This document shows positions 1 through 8,893 of a DNA stretch of 64,000 nt, one piece after another (the first letter of the stretch is position 1; each line of letters starts with the position of its first letter). The notes below the pieces were generated by a model that did not search any database, was not told where the DNA came from, and was given only the letters and a program-made list of their open reading frames with translations. Origin of the DNA: Pararobbsia silviterrae (GTDB lineage: Bacteria; Pseudomonadota; Gammaproteobacteria; Burkholderiales; Burkholderiaceae); NCBI RefSeq assembly GCF_003628125.1, contig NZ_RBZU01000006.1, positions 186,001 to 250,000 on the forward strand. The letters are read 5' to 3'. Made by a program: the position numbers and the translations under genes.

Positions 1-102
1 CAACGCATGAAGTCGCGACGCCGAGGCGACGCCTGCGAAGCGATACCCGTTAAGCGATACCGACTAAGCGGCGCCGATGAAGCGACGTCTATGAACGGGT
101 TC

Positions 103-1830
103 CTATGACGCAGGTCGCGCGAGCGGCAGCGTGGCCGGCGCGTCGGAGAGCTGCACGTCATGCAAGCGCACGCTCGCCTTCGCGACCGCGCGCGACAGCC
201 GCGCAATCTCGTTCAGATGCTCGATCATGTCGTTCGCGAGGCGGAACTGGAGCGCATCGTCCTGACTGCGCAATTGGAGCGCCGACAGGATCGCCTGTCG
301 CGCCGCGTCGGCTTGCGCTTCCATTTCGGGTTTCGCGTTGACGATGCGCGCGACGACCTCGGCTTCCGGGTGCGCGATCGTCTGCACGGCCAGCGTGTAA
401 TGCTCGATGACGTTCGTCGCGAACCGGACGATCTCGGCGCCGCGCAAGCGCTCGATGTCCGCATGCTGCGCAAGCCTGCGCTGGCTCAGCGCGAGCATGC
501 TCGTCGTCGCGACTTCACGGATCGCATCGAGACATGTCGCGATACGCGCGAGATCGACGAGCTGCCGTCCCTCGTCGTCGCTCTGGGCAGCGTCCGATAG
601 CGTGCCGATATACGTGAGGATCGCGGTGCTCAGCGTATCGGCGGCCTTGTCTTCCTGCGTCAGCGCGGTGAGCGCCTGCGTGCTGCTTTCGCGGACCAGC
701 GCCGCGCTATGTTCGACGAGTTGCTGGACCTGCTGACCGAGCCCGACCAGTTCGAGCTGCACGCGGCTGATCGCAAGCGAGGGCATGTCGACGAGCGTGT
801 CGTCGAGATAGCGCGGCACGCTCGGGTCCTGCCAGCTCGGCTGCTTGGGCCGCGCAAGACGTTCGGCGAGCTTGCCGATCGGTCCCGTGAACCAGATCAG
901 CACGACGGTGTTGAATACGCTGAACACGGTATGCGCATTGGCGACCTGTCGCGGCGTCTCGGCCGCGAGACGCGCCGCGCCGGTCAAATCGGGCGCGGAC
1001 GGCGAGATCTGACGCACGACGTCGGCGAACTGCGGAATCACGAACGCGAAAAACACGACGCCGAGCAGATTGAACAGCAGATGCACGATGCCGACCTGCG
1101 CGGCTTGCGCCGACTTGCCGATCGAGGCGAGCAAGGCCGTTCCGCAGGTGCCGACATTGGCGCCGAGGATCAGTGCGATACCCGATTCGAGCGGAATCAA
1201 GCCCTGGCTGCCGAGCGCGATGACGATCGCGAGCGTCGCGGCCGAACTTTGCACGATCGCCGTGAACAGCGCGCCGACGACGATGCCGAGCACGGGGCTG
1301 CGCATGTCCTGCATCGCGGCGATGAACGGCGCGTAATTGCGCAAGGGCCGCGTCGCGTCGCCCATGAGTTCGATGCCGAGAAACAGCAGCCCGAGACCCA
1401 GGAACACGCCGCCGAGTTCGCGCAGCAATTCGCGTTTCGAGAAACCGTATAGCAGGAATCCGCCGGCGAGCAGGAACGGCGTCACGGCGGAGATATTGAA
1501 CGCGATGATCTGCGCGGTCAGCGTCGAGCCGATATTCGCGCCCATGATGACCGGGATCGACTGCTGGAGCGTCATGAGTCCCGCGGAGACAAAGCCCACG
1601 AGCAGGACCGTCGTGATCGTCGAGGAGTTCAGCAGCGCGGTGATGGCGGCACCCGCGAGCACGCCGCGAAAGCGGCTCGCGGTCAGCGTGCCGAGCAGCG
1701 CCTGCAGACGCGAGCCGGCAATAGCCTTGAGCCCGTCGGTCATGAGCTGCAGCCCGAACAGGAACAGTGCGAGCCCGCCGACGAGCAGGCCTACGATTTC
1801 GATCAGGTTCAGGCTCGCTTCAGGCTGCAT
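103..1830 (-). CDS. Na+/phosphate symporter family protein with PhoU-like tail
   Basis: A 575-residue inner-membrane protein of the Na/Pi cotransporter (NptA/YjbB) family, expected to move phosphate with Na+. Two inverted Na_Pi_cotrans repeats are visible: the first carries LLNSSTITTVLLVGF and the second IVQSSAATLAIVIALG, the QSS-type signatures that form the substrate site. From about residue 340 the protein becomes soluble and helical, like the PhoU domains fused to bacterial members. The frame is open upstream to 2139, but that extension is arginine-rich low-complexity sequence. The ATG at 1830 begins MQPEASLNLIEIVGLLVGG, directly before the first membrane helix. It stands alone and is not coupled to the efflux genes. 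Family assignment is firm; direction of transport is not. Confidence 0.9.
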   Translation of the reverse strand: MQPEASLNLIEIVGLLVGGLALFLFGLQLMTDGLKAIAGSRLQALLGTLTASRFRGVLAGAAITALLNSSTITTVLLVGFVSAGLMTLQQSIPVIMGANIGSTLTAQIIAFNISAVTPFLLAGGFLLYGFSKRELLRELGGVFLGLGLLFLGIELMGDATRPLRNYAPFIAAMQDMRSPVLGIVVGALFTAIVQSSAATLAIVIALGSQGLIPLESGIALILGANVGTCGTALLASIGKSAQAAQVGIVHLLFNLLGVVFFAFVIPQFADVVRQISPSAPDLTGAARLAAETPRQVANAHTVFSVFNTVVLIWFTGPIGKLAERLARPKQPSWQDPSVPRYLDDTLVDMPSLAISRVQLELVGLGQQVQQLVEHSAALVRESSTQALTALTQEDKAADTLSTAILTYIGTLSDAAQSDDEGRQLVDLARIATCLDAIREVATTSMLALSQRRLAQHADIERLRGAEIVRFATNVIEHYTLAVQTIAHPEAEVVARIVNAKPEMEAQADAARQAILSALQLRSQDDALQFRLANDMIEHLNEIARLSRAVAKASVRLHDVQLSDAPATLPLARPAS

Positions 1831-1967
1831 GTCCGTCCGCCCCGTCAAACCAACGATCGTCGGATTGTACGGGCATTCGCCGATCTTCCGCGCACCGCGC
1901 CGGCCGCTTCGGATAGGCCGCTTTCCGCGGGGTTTCGCGCGGCGATCGTCAGCGTGCCGCGCCTCGT

Positions 1968-3545
1968 CTACCGCTTGCCGCCGCGCAGCGCGAACGCACC
2001 CGCGACGCATGCGAGCATCGCGACGCCCGCGATCAGAAACGCGTCGCTGTACGCCATCAGCAGCGCTTCGCGCATGACCTGGCGATCGACGATCGCGAGC
2101 GCGGCCTCGCGCACGCCCTCGATGCGACCATGCGGCCAAGCCTCCGCGCGGACCCGATGGGCATGCGCGAGCATGCGGCCGAGATCCGCGACACGCGCCT
2201 GGAACGCCTGCGCGTACGGACTCACGGCCTCGCCGATGCGCGCGGCGTGAAGCTTCTGCCGCTCGACGACGATCTGGCTCGCGACGGCGATGCCGATCGC
2301 CCCGCCGACATTGCGGACCATGTTGAACACGCCCGATGCCGAGCCGAGCTGCGCCGTATCAATCCCGCGCACGGCCATGACCGACAGCGCGATGACCACG
2401 AGCGATTGACCGATGCCGCGCACGATCAGCGACGGCACGATGGTGTTCGCCGCGGAGTCCGCGTCGAGATGGATGTTCATCAGACAGCCCGCGGCCACCA
2501 GCAGAAAACCCGCGGCGATCGCGATGCGCGGCCCCGTGCGGCGCATGAGCGGCGGCGTCAGAAACGACATCGCGAATTGCACGAGGCCGTACGGGATCAT
2601 CGTCATGCCGATGTCGCGCGCGCTATAGGCCTGCACTTCGGCGAGGTAGTTCGGCACGAGGAAGACGACACCGAACGCGACCGCGCCGAACAGAAACTGC
2701 ATGAGGCTCGCGATGCCGAAGTTGTATCCCGCGAGCAGGCGCAGATTGATGAACGGCTGTGCGCGCCGTACCTCGATCGCGACGAAGGCCGTGAGACCCG
2801 CGATCGCCACGCACGTCAGCATGACGATGCCGCTCGACGCGAACCAGTCCTTGCGGCCGCCTTCTTCGAGCACGATCTGCAGCGTGCTGAGTCCGGCCGC
2901 CATCGTGAGGATGCCGAGCCAGTCCGCGTTGCGCAGCTTCCGGATATCGACGACGACGGGCTGGATCGCCCAGGCGATCGCGGCGATCAGCGCGATCGCG
3001 GGCGGAATCTGAAGATAGAAGATCCAGCGCCACGAATACGTATCGGTGAGCCAGCCGCCGAGCGAGGGGCCCGCCGCCTGCGCGACGTTGTTCGCGACGG
3101 CGAACAGCGCCATGCCGAGCGGATGCCGCGACTTCGGCAATTCGGTGGCGATAAGCTGGAACGACAAGGGGATCAGCACGCCGCCGAACGCGCCCTGCAA
3201 GGTGCGCGCGACGATCATCGAGCCGATCGTGGGCGCGATCGAGCAGGCGAGCGAGAACGCGAGAAACCCCGACGCGCCCACGAGCAGCACGCGGCGCGCC
3301 GAGAACACGCTGACGAGCCAGCCCGTCAGCGGAATCACGACGATCTCGGCGACGAGATAGGCCGTCGTGATCCATGAGCCTTCCTCGAAGCTCGCGCCGA
3401 GCGAGCCGCGGATATCGGGCAACGACGCGTTCGTCACGTGGACGTTCATGCCGGCCATGAAGCATCCGAACACGCCGCCGAGCACGGCGACCCACGCACG
3501 CAGCGAGACCGCGTCGTCGTTCGTGCGCGTCGCATGCGGGCTCAT
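1968..3545 (-). CDS. DHA2 (EmrB/QacA-type) MFS drug exporter
   Basis: A 525-residue, 14-helix major facilitator of the DHA2 family, the proton-driven pump of a tripartite efflux system. The first helix begins at about residue 18. The DHA2 motif C-type segment LIPLSFQLIATELP is followed by GPSLGGWLTD and WRWIFYLQIPPA. A long hydrophilic stretch near residues 440-500 precedes the last helix, as in EmrB. The start is the ATG at 3545, which overlaps the stop of the HlyD gene by 4 nt (ATGA), so the two are translationally coupled. With the upstream adaptor and outer-membrane lipoprotein it forms one operon. Substrate cannot be read from sequence; aromatic compounds such as fusaric acid, salicylate-like compounds or other drugs are common for this class. 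Confidence 0.92.
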   Translation of the reverse strand: MSPHATRTNDDAVSLRAWVAVLGGVFGCFMAGMNVHVTNASLPDIRGSLGASFEEGSWITTAYLVAEIVVIPLTGWLVSVFSARRVLLVGASGFLAFSLACSIAPTIGSMIVARTLQGAFGGVLIPLSFQLIATELPKSRHPLGMALFAVANNVAQAAGPSLGGWLTDTYSWRWIFYLQIPPAIALIAAIAWAIQPVVVDIRKLRNADWLGILTMAAGLSTLQIVLEEGGRKDWFASSGIVMLTCVAIAGLTAFVAIEVRRAQPFINLRLLAGYNFGIASLMQFLFGAVAFGVVFLVPNYLAEVQAYSARDIGMTMIPYGLVQFAMSFLTPPLMRRTGPRIAIAAGFLLVAAGCLMNIHLDADSAANTIVPSLIVRGIGQSLVVIALSVMAVRGIDTAQLGSASGVFNMVRNVGGAIGIAVASQIVVERQKLHAARIGEAVSPYAQAFQARVADLGRMLAHAHRVRAEAWPHGRIEGVREAALAIVDRQVMREALLMAYSDAFLIAGVAMLACVAGAFALRGGKR

Positions 3546-4663
3546 GGTTGCGCCTCGCGCGTATCGACATGCGCGATCACCGACATGCCGGGCCGCAGCA
3601 CGACGTCTTGCGGCGGCGTGTCGAGCGCGATCTTGACCGGCACGCGCTGCACGATCTTCGTGAAGTTGCCGGTCGCGTTGTCGGGCGGCAGCAAGGCGAA
3701 CTCGGCGCCTGAACCCGGCGCGATGCCGATGACGCGGCCGTGCAGCGTATGCGCCGCGAACGTATCGACGCCGAGCGTGACGGGCGCGCCGATGCGCATC
3801 GACGCGACCTGCGTTTCCTTGAAGTTCGCGATCACATAGACCTCGCGCAACGGCACGACGGCGAGCAGCGGCGTGCCCGCGTCGACGACTTGTCCCGCGC
3901 GCGCGGCGAGTTCGCCGACGACGCCGTCGCGTGTCGCGACGATGCGCGTGTGTTCGAGATCGAGTTGCGCGAGCGTGCGCTGCGCAAGCGCGGTCGACAG
4001 ATGGGCCTGCGCGGCGTCGATTGCCGCGGTGTTCTGCGCGCGCCGCTGGTGCAGGACGTCGCGCTGATCGCGTTGCGCTTGCACCGTGGCTTGCGCGCGC
4101 ACGAGCAGCGCGCGCGCCTTGAGCGCTTCCGCATGGGCTTCTTCGGTGCGCTGGCCGCTCGCGGCTTCGTCGGCGAGCAACGACGCGTAGCGGTTCGCGT
4201 CGGCGTCGCGTCGCCCGACGTCCGCGTGCGCGGCGTCGACATCGGCCTGCGCCTGCGCGATCGCGCTCGTTTGCTGGGCGAGTTGGGCGTCGAGCGTGCG
4301 CGAGGCCGCCTGGGCTTCTTCCAAGGCCGCTTGCGCGCCGAGGACGGCGGCCTGTGCCGCGTCGACTTTCGCGCGGTAGTCGCGGTCGTCGAGCGTGACG
4401 AGGATGTCGCCTCGATGCACGGCTTGATCGTCGCCGACGGCGACGTGCGTCACGGCGCCCGGCACGCGCGCGCTGACGGTGACGACGTCGGCGCGCACGT
4501 AGGCGTCGTCGGTCGATTCGATGAAGCGCGACGTGCGCCACCAATGGGCGCCGTAAACCGCGAGCGCGACGGCTGCGAGCGCGACGCCCGCGACGATCCA
4601 GGGTCGCTTGGCGCGGCGGGCAAGGGAGGCGTTTGGAACTTCGGTATCTACGGTCGTACTCAT
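3542..4663 (-). CDS. HlyD/EmrA-type periplasmic adaptor of the efflux pump
   Basis: A 373-residue membrane-fusion protein linking the DHA2 pump to the outer-membrane channel. An N-terminal cytoplasmic tail (MSTTVDTEV) is followed by one membrane anchor at about 20-40. Then come the conserved STDDAYVRADVVTVSARVPG biotin-lipoyl half, a long Ala/Gln-rich coiled-coil hairpin (about 100-210), and the returning lipoyl and beta-barrel parts (LEHTRIVATRDGVVGELAARAGQ, then VIANFKETQVA). The ATG at 4663 is chosen because upstream sequence is arginine-rich antisense of the previous gene. It lies 37 nt after the outer-membrane lipoprotein gene and overlaps the pump gene by 4 nt. Confidence 0.92.
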   Translation of the reverse strand: MSTTVDTEVPNASLARRAKRPWIVAGVALAAVALAVYGAHWWRTSRFIESTDDAYVRADVVTVSARVPGAVTHVAVGDDQAVHRGDILVTLDDRDYRAKVDAAQAAVLGAQAALEEAQAASRTLDAQLAQQTSAIAQAQADVDAAHADVGRRDADANRYASLLADEAASGQRTEEAHAEALKARALLVRAQATVQAQRDQRDVLHQRRAQNTAAIDAAQAHLSTALAQRTLAQLDLEHTRIVATRDGVVGELAARAGQVVDAGTPLLAVVPLREVYVIANFKETQVASMRIGAPVTLGVDTFAAHTLHGRVIGIAPGSGAEFALLPPDNATGNFTKIVQRVPVKIALDTPPQDVVLRPGMSVIAHVDTREAQP

Positions 4664-4700
4664 GCGAGCCACTTTTTCGATGTCGAGGAAGGGAACGCGC

Positions 4701-6206
4701 TCACGGCTGCCATCCGCCGCCGAGCGCCTTGAATACGGTGACCTGGTCGAGCGCGATCTGTTGCGCCGATTGCGCGAGTTCGGCATCGATGCCGACAAGG
4801 CCGCGTTCGGCGTCGAGCACGCCGAGCGAATCGAGCGCGCCCGCGCGGTACGCGCGCTCGGCGAGCGTGAAGGCGCGCGCATGGTCGGCGCGCGCGGTAT
4901 CGAGCGCATCGCGCTCGCGCCAGGCCGCGCCGTAGCGCGCGAGGGCCTGCTCGGTCTCCTGCAACGCATGCAGCACGTGGGCGTCGAATGCGGCGCGTGC
5001 GCCGTTGTCGTCGGCCCGCGCGGCGCGTAGTTGCGCGCGGTCCGCGGCCAGGTTCGGAAAGCGCCAACTGATCAACGGCCCGATGCCCCAGGCAGCGGCA
5101 TAGCGGTCGCCGAGCGTCGACGGATCGCCGGTCGTCGACAGGATGTTCACGGAACCGCCGAGCACGATCGACGGATAGAGCGCGGCCTGGGCCGCACCCG
5201 CGCGCGCATGCGCGGCCGCGATCCGGCGTTCGGCTTCGCGCAGGTCCGGACGCCGCCTCAGCAGCGCGGCGCCGTCGCCGACGGGAAACGGCTGCGCGAG
5301 CGTCGGCGGTGTGCGGCATTGCGCGGCGGCCGGCGGGATATCGGCAGGCGTGCGGCCCATGAGCGCCGCCAGTTCATAGAGCGCCGCGCGATGCTCGCCT
5401 TCGAGCGCGGGCAGGGCGGCGCGTGTGTCGTCGGCGAACGCGCGGGCGCGCGCGAGCTCGACCGGCGCGACGAGACCGGCTTCTTGCTGACGCGCCGTGA
5501 GCGCGGCGACGCGTTCGGCGATATCGAGCGAATGCTGCTCGACGTCGATGCGCTGCGCGTACGCGCATGCGCGGACATACGCGCTCGCGGTCTCGGCGGC
5601 GACGGTGACGCGCATCGCATCGGCGGCGGCTTGTTCGGCATCGGCATCGGCGTGGGCGGCGTCGACGAGATCGCGCACGCGGCCCCAAAGATCGACTTCC
5701 CACGAGAGTGTGAATCCGGGCGACCAGCCGAACCGCGTCGCGGCGCTGCCGCTATCGCGCGCGGCCGCGACGATCTGGTCGTTCGTGTGCTTGCCGTAGT
5801 CGACGCCAAACGAGGCCTCGGTCGACGGCAGACGCGCCGCGTCGGCTTCGCCGAGCAGCGCGCGCGCACGTTCGACGCGTGCGGCGGCCACGGCCAGATC
5901 GCGATTCTGTTCGAGCGCCTCGCGAATCAGCGCATCGAGCGCGGGATCGGTATAGAGCTGCCACCAGCGGTCGGGCGGCGCGGCCGTCGTCGCGCCGGGT
6001 ACGGAGGCCGTTGCGTCGAAGGGCGCGTTGCGTGCGGCGTTCGACTCGGGCGCGCGATAGGGTTCGGTACTCGAACAGGACGCGAGCGCGACGCTCACGG
6101 CGAGCGTCGCGGCAGCTTGGGCGAATCGCGTGGCGTGCGGCGGGGAACGTCGTCCGGTAGCGGACGGGAACATCGGAGCGGCGGGCATCGGCAGTCTGGG
6201 AGCCAT
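4701..6206 (-). CDS. NodT-type outer-membrane efflux lipoprotein
   Basis: A 501-residue outer-membrane factor (TolC/OprM/NodT family) that forms the exit duct of the pump. The N-terminus has a signal sequence ending in the lipobox LASC, so Cys44 is the predicted lipidated residue. The n-region is long, and internal ATGs at codons 7 and 12 could be the true start. Two OEP repeats follow: AVAAARVERARALLGEADAARLPS in the first half and EAERRIAAAHARAGAAQAALYPSI in the second. It is the first gene of the efflux operon and is divergent from an AraC-type regulator that begins 83 bp away, the usual arrangement for a locally regulated pump. Confidence 0.9.
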   Translation of the reverse strand: MAPRLPMPAAPMFPSATGRRSPPHATRFAQAAATLAVSVALASCSSTEPYRAPESNAARNAPFDATASVPGATTAAPPDRWWQLYTDPALDALIREALEQNRDLAVAAARVERARALLGEADAARLPSTEASFGVDYGKHTNDQIVAAARDSGSAATRFGWSPGFTLSWEVDLWGRVRDLVDAAHADADAEQAAADAMRVTVAAETASAYVRACAYAQRIDVEQHSLDIAERVAALTARQQEAGLVAPVELARARAFADDTRAALPALEGEHRAALYELAALMGRTPADIPPAAAQCRTPPTLAQPFPVGDGAALLRRRPDLREAERRIAAAHARAGAAQAALYPSIVLGGSVNILSTTGDPSTLGDRYAAAWGIGPLISWRFPNLAADRAQLRAARADDNGARAAFDAHVLHALQETEQALARYGAAWRERDALDTARADHARAFTLAERAYRAGALDSLGVLDAERGLVGIDAELAQSAQQIALDQVTVFKALGGGWQP

Positions 6207-6289
6207 TCGGTGACGGTGATCCCATGTTAGGGTCGAGCCTGTGGGTCAATCTCGCGCGTCATGCGCATTCATCGTCGCGATATGGACAT

Positions 6290-7063
6290 ATGAACGATTT
6301 TTTCGAAGTGCTCGATGCGACTGACAAGGCACGCCAGATCGGTGTGCTCGCGACCGATTCGCCCGCGGGTGCGGCGTTCGCCTCCCACTCGCATGCCCAG
6401 GCCCAACTGATTCTCGCGATCGATGGCGTCGTGATCGTGCGCGCCGACGACGGCAACTGGATCGTGCCGCCTGGACGCGCGGTCTGGGTCCCCGGCGGCA
6501 CGCCGCACGCGATCGAGATGGCGGCCGATGTCAGCATGTGTTCGCTGTTCGTCGCGCATGAGGTGCGGCAGACTTTGCCGCGCGAATGTCGTGTGATCGG
6601 CGTGAGCGCCTTGCTGCGCGAATTGATCCTCACGGCGCGCGGCTTGCCGGCCGACTACGACCTCACGCATCGCGCGGGCCGCGTGCTCGCGTTGATTCTC
6701 GACGAGATCGAGATCGCGCCGTCGCTGGCCTTGCATGTGCCGATGCCGCGTCATCCCGCGTTATCGGCGCTCTGCGCTCAGCTCATCCGCGAGCCGTCGG
6801 CGCCCGTGACGCTCGAGTCATGGGCACACGCGGCGCATATGAACGCGCGCACGCTCGCGCGCGCGTTCAAGCGCGAAACCGGTATGACGCCCGGCGCATG
6901 GTGGCGGCACGCGCGCTTGCTGCTGAGCTTGCCGCGGCTCGCGGCAGGCATGTCGGTGCTGGAGCTTGCACTGGAGCATGGCTACGAGAGCCCGAGCGCG
7001 TTCGCCGCGATGTTCCGCAAGGTGCTCGGCGTGCCGCCGACCGAATACTTGCGCAAGGGGTGA
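6290..7063 (+). CDS. AraC-family regulator with N-terminal cupin
   Basis: A 257-residue regulator. The N-terminus is a cupin (HSHAQAQLILAIDGVVIVRADD, then WVPPG-like VPPGRAVWVPGGTPHAI), and the C-terminus holds the double helix-turn-helix (LESWAHAAHMNARTLARAFKRE, then ELALEHGYESPSAFAAMFRKVLG). The ATG at 6290 gives the typical MNDFFEVLDATDKAR start; the frame is open 22 codons further upstream without cupin-like sequence. It is divergent from the tripartite efflux operon across 83 bp and most likely controls it. This family often senses small aromatic or drug-like ligands, but the ligand here is unknown. It ends 20 bp from the convergent sulfide-sensor gene. Confidence 0.9.
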   Translation: MNDFFEVLDATDKARQIGVLATDSPAGAAFASHSHAQAQLILAIDGVVIVRADDGNWIVPPGRAVWVPGGTPHAIEMAADVSMCSLFVAHEVRQTLPRECRVIGVSALLRELILTARGLPADYDLTHRAGRVLALILDEIEIAPSLALHVPMPRHPALSALCAQLIREPSAPVTLESWAHAAHMNARTLARAFKRETGMTPGAWWRHARLLLSLPRLAAGMSVLELALEHGYESPSAFAAMFRKVLGVPPTEYLRKG

Positions 7064-7083
7064 GCCCCGCGTGCGCGCGACCT

Positions 7084-7404
7084 TCAGTCGTGTGCGCAGA
7101 ACTGCTCGTAGAGCACGCCCATGACGGCGATCGCTTCGGGGCTCGCGACCGAATAGAAGATGTTTTTGCCGTCGCGGCGCGCGGTGACGAGACCGTGTTC
7201 GCGAAGCACGGCCAATTGTTGCGAGAGCGTCGGCTGACGGATGCCGAGTTGCGCCTCGAGTTCGCCCACGGACAATTCGTCCTGGGCCAAGCGACACATG
7301 ACGAGCAAGCGATCCGGATTGGCCAGCACCTTGAGCAGCGCGCACGCTTTAGCCGCGGATGCCTGCATGCTGTGAAGGTCGAGAGAAGGTTCGGAGGACG
7401 GCAT
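7084..7404 (-). CDS. bigR: ArsR-family sulfide/persulfide-responsive repressor (BigR/SqrR type)
   Basis: A 106-residue winged-helix repressor. The recognition region is SVGELEAQLGIRQPTLSQQLAVLREHGLV (about 45-73). Cysteines are at 21, 37 and 103. The 37/103 pair is spaced 66 residues apart, the spacing known for the redox pair of BigR (42/108) and SqrR (41/107), which form a di- or tetrasulfide bridge in response to sulfide. That match, plus the adjacent YeeE/YedE sulfur transporters, supports a persulfide sensor rather than a metal sensor. The start at 7404 (MPSSEPSLDL) is preferred; upstream codons run through AT-rich operator DNA. A 21-bp dyad lies 19 bp upstream. The gene is divergent from the FadL-like porin. 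Confidence 0.88.
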   Translation of the reverse strand: MPSSEPSLDLHSMQASAAKACALLKVLANPDRLLVMCRLAQDELSVGELEAQLGIRQPTLSQQLAVLREHGLVTARRDGKNIFYSVASPEAIAVMGVLYEQFCAHD

Positions 7405-7422
7405 TGGAATGAAATACTTTAC

Positions 7423-7443
7423 CTTTTGATAATCTATAAAAAG
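7423..7443. promoter_or_regulatory. Candidate BigR operator (21-bp imperfect dyad)
   Basis: CTTTTGATA and TATAAAAAG flank ATC. The arms are complementary at 8 of 9 positions. The site is AT-rich in GC-rich surroundings and lies between the divergent repressor and porin genes, as expected for autoregulation and control of the sulfur genes. Confidence 0.6.
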
Positions 7444-7457
7444 CTTATGTGAAAAAC

Positions 7458-7486
7458 TTGGTTTGAGCGCAAAGGTCCGATAAATA
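7458..7486 (+). promoter_or_regulatory. Candidate sigma-70 promoter for the FadL-like porin operon
   Basis: TTGGTT at 7458 and TAAATA at 7481 are separated by 17 bp. They lie between the dyad at 7423-7443 and the porin start at 7532, which is preceded by GGGGAA as ribosome site. Confidence 0.4.
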
Positions 7487-7531
7487 GACTCTGTTTCCGC
7501 TAGGCATTTCAAACATTATTCGGGGAAACGC

Positions 7532-8785
7532 ATGAGGCTACAAGAGACCACCCGCGCGCTCGTCGCTGTCGCGATCGCGGCGCCGAGCTTGGCATGGGCC
7601 ACCAACGGGTACTTTTCGAACGGTTACGGCGTCGCGTCGCAAGGCATGGCCGGCGTGGGCATCGGCTTGCCGCAAGACGCGCTTGCCGCCGCGGCGAATC
7701 CCGCGGGTATTGCGTTCGTCGGCGATCGCTTCGATGGCGACGTGAGTCTTTTCCTGCCGCAGCGCGGTGCGAGCGTGACGGGTAACGGCTATGGCGTGAA
7801 CGGGAATTACGAGGGCAACAATCGCTCGATTTTCGCCTTGCCCGAATTCGGCGTCGCGTATCAGATCCTGCCCAACACATATGCAGGTCTTGCGCTCTAT
7901 GCAAATGGCGGCCTCGATACGGGCTATGCGCAGAACCCGTATCGCGCGTTCGGCGCGACGGGATCGGCGGGCGTCGATCTTGAACAAGTCTTTCTCTCGC
8001 CGACGATCGCCTACAAGCTGTTCGACAAGCATGCGTTCGGCATCGGTCTCAACATCGCTTTTCAACGCTTCACGGCAAGCGGTCTGCAGCCGTTCGAAGG
8101 CATGTCGGTCGCGCCGGACAACGTGAGCAACCAGGGCGCGGATACGACCGTCGGCGTCGGCGTGCATCTCGGCTATACGGGGCAAATCACGCCGACGCTC
8201 ACGGTCGGCGTCACATGGGCCTCGAAGATTCACGGCCGGTTCGACGACTACAAGGGCCTCTTCGCCGATGGCGGTTCGTTCGATATTCCGGAGAACTACG
8301 GCGTCGGTTTCTCATGGAAGGTCACGCCCGCGTGGACGATCGCGGCCGATTTCCAGCGCATTCTGTACGGCGATGTGAGTTCGATCGCGAATCCGCTGTC
8401 GAACCTGACGTCCGGCAATGCGCTATTGGGGTCGTCCGACGGCCCGGGCTTCGGCTGGCGCAATACGAACGTCATCAAGTTCGGTACGAGCTACGACGTG
8501 TCGAGCCACTTGACCGTGCGCGCAGGGTATAGTCATTCGAGCCAGCCGGTCGCGAGCAGCGAAACGTTCCTGAATATCCTTGCCCCGGGCGTCATCCAGG
8601 ATCAGGCGACGGTCGGTGCGACATGGACGACCGACTCGAAAATTGCGCTCGGTGTGTTCTATGGACATGGATTCAAGAAGACGCTCGACGGCGACAATTC
8701 GATCCCGGCAGCGTTCGGCGGCGGGAACGCGAACGTGCATCTGGCCGAAGACGTCGTGGGCATTTCGTTCGGCAAGCAGTTCTGA
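7532..8785 (+). CDS. FadL/TodX/OmpP1-family outer-membrane transporter
   Basis: A 417-residue outer-membrane beta-barrel of the FadL family, which admits hydrophobic molecules through a lateral channel. The signal peptide (to about residue 23, ending AWA) leads into TNGYFSNGYGVASQGMAGVGIG, the classic N-terminal hatch with the asparagine/glycine motif and DALAAAANPAG. The C-terminus ends in the aromatic residue needed for barrel insertion (GISFGKQF). It begins 127 bp from the divergent BigR-type repressor and precedes two sulfur-transporter genes. That context suggests expression under sulfide stress rather than as a long-chain fatty-acid porin. In known bigR operons the nearby enzyme is a persulfide dioxygenase; none is seen here. 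Confidence 0.9.
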   Translation: MRLQETTRALVAVAIAAPSLAWATNGYFSNGYGVASQGMAGVGIGLPQDALAAAANPAGIAFVGDRFDGDVSLFLPQRGASVTGNGYGVNGNYEGNNRSIFALPEFGVAYQILPNTYAGLALYANGGLDTGYAQNPYRAFGATGSAGVDLEQVFLSPTIAYKLFDKHAFGIGLNIAFQRFTASGLQPFEGMSVAPDNVSNQGADTTVGVGVHLGYTGQITPTLTVGVTWASKIHGRFDDYKGLFADGGSFDIPENYGVGFSWKVTPAWTIAADFQRILYGDVSSIANPLSNLTSGNALLGSSDGPGFGWRNTNVIKFGTSYDVSSHLTVRAGYSHSSQPVASSETFLNILAPGVIQDQATVGATWTTDSKIALGVFYGHGFKKTLDGDNSIPAAFGGGNANVHLAEDVVGISFGKQF

Positions 8786-8810
8786 TTTCTGGTTCTTGAG
8801 GTCGAGTCGG

Positions 8811-8843
8811 ATGCCACGCAGGCGCATGTCGCTTGCGTGGCAT
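8811..8843 (+). terminator. 10-bp stem-loop between porin and YeeE genes
   Basis: ATGCCACGCA pairs perfectly with TGCGTGGCAT around a 13-nt loop. There is no U-tract after it. It may be a partial terminator or an mRNA-stabilising structure that sets the porin above the downstream transporter genes. Confidence 0.5.
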
Positions 8844-8893
8844 TGTGTCGTTGGTCGAATCATTCGCATCGCGCATCGGAGACCCTTGCAACG

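Noticed and set aside
1-102. Repeated AAGCGATACC/AAGCGGCG elements at the left edge
   Set aside because: Only short imperfect copies downstream of the symporter stop; too short to call a feature, and the flank is outside the window.
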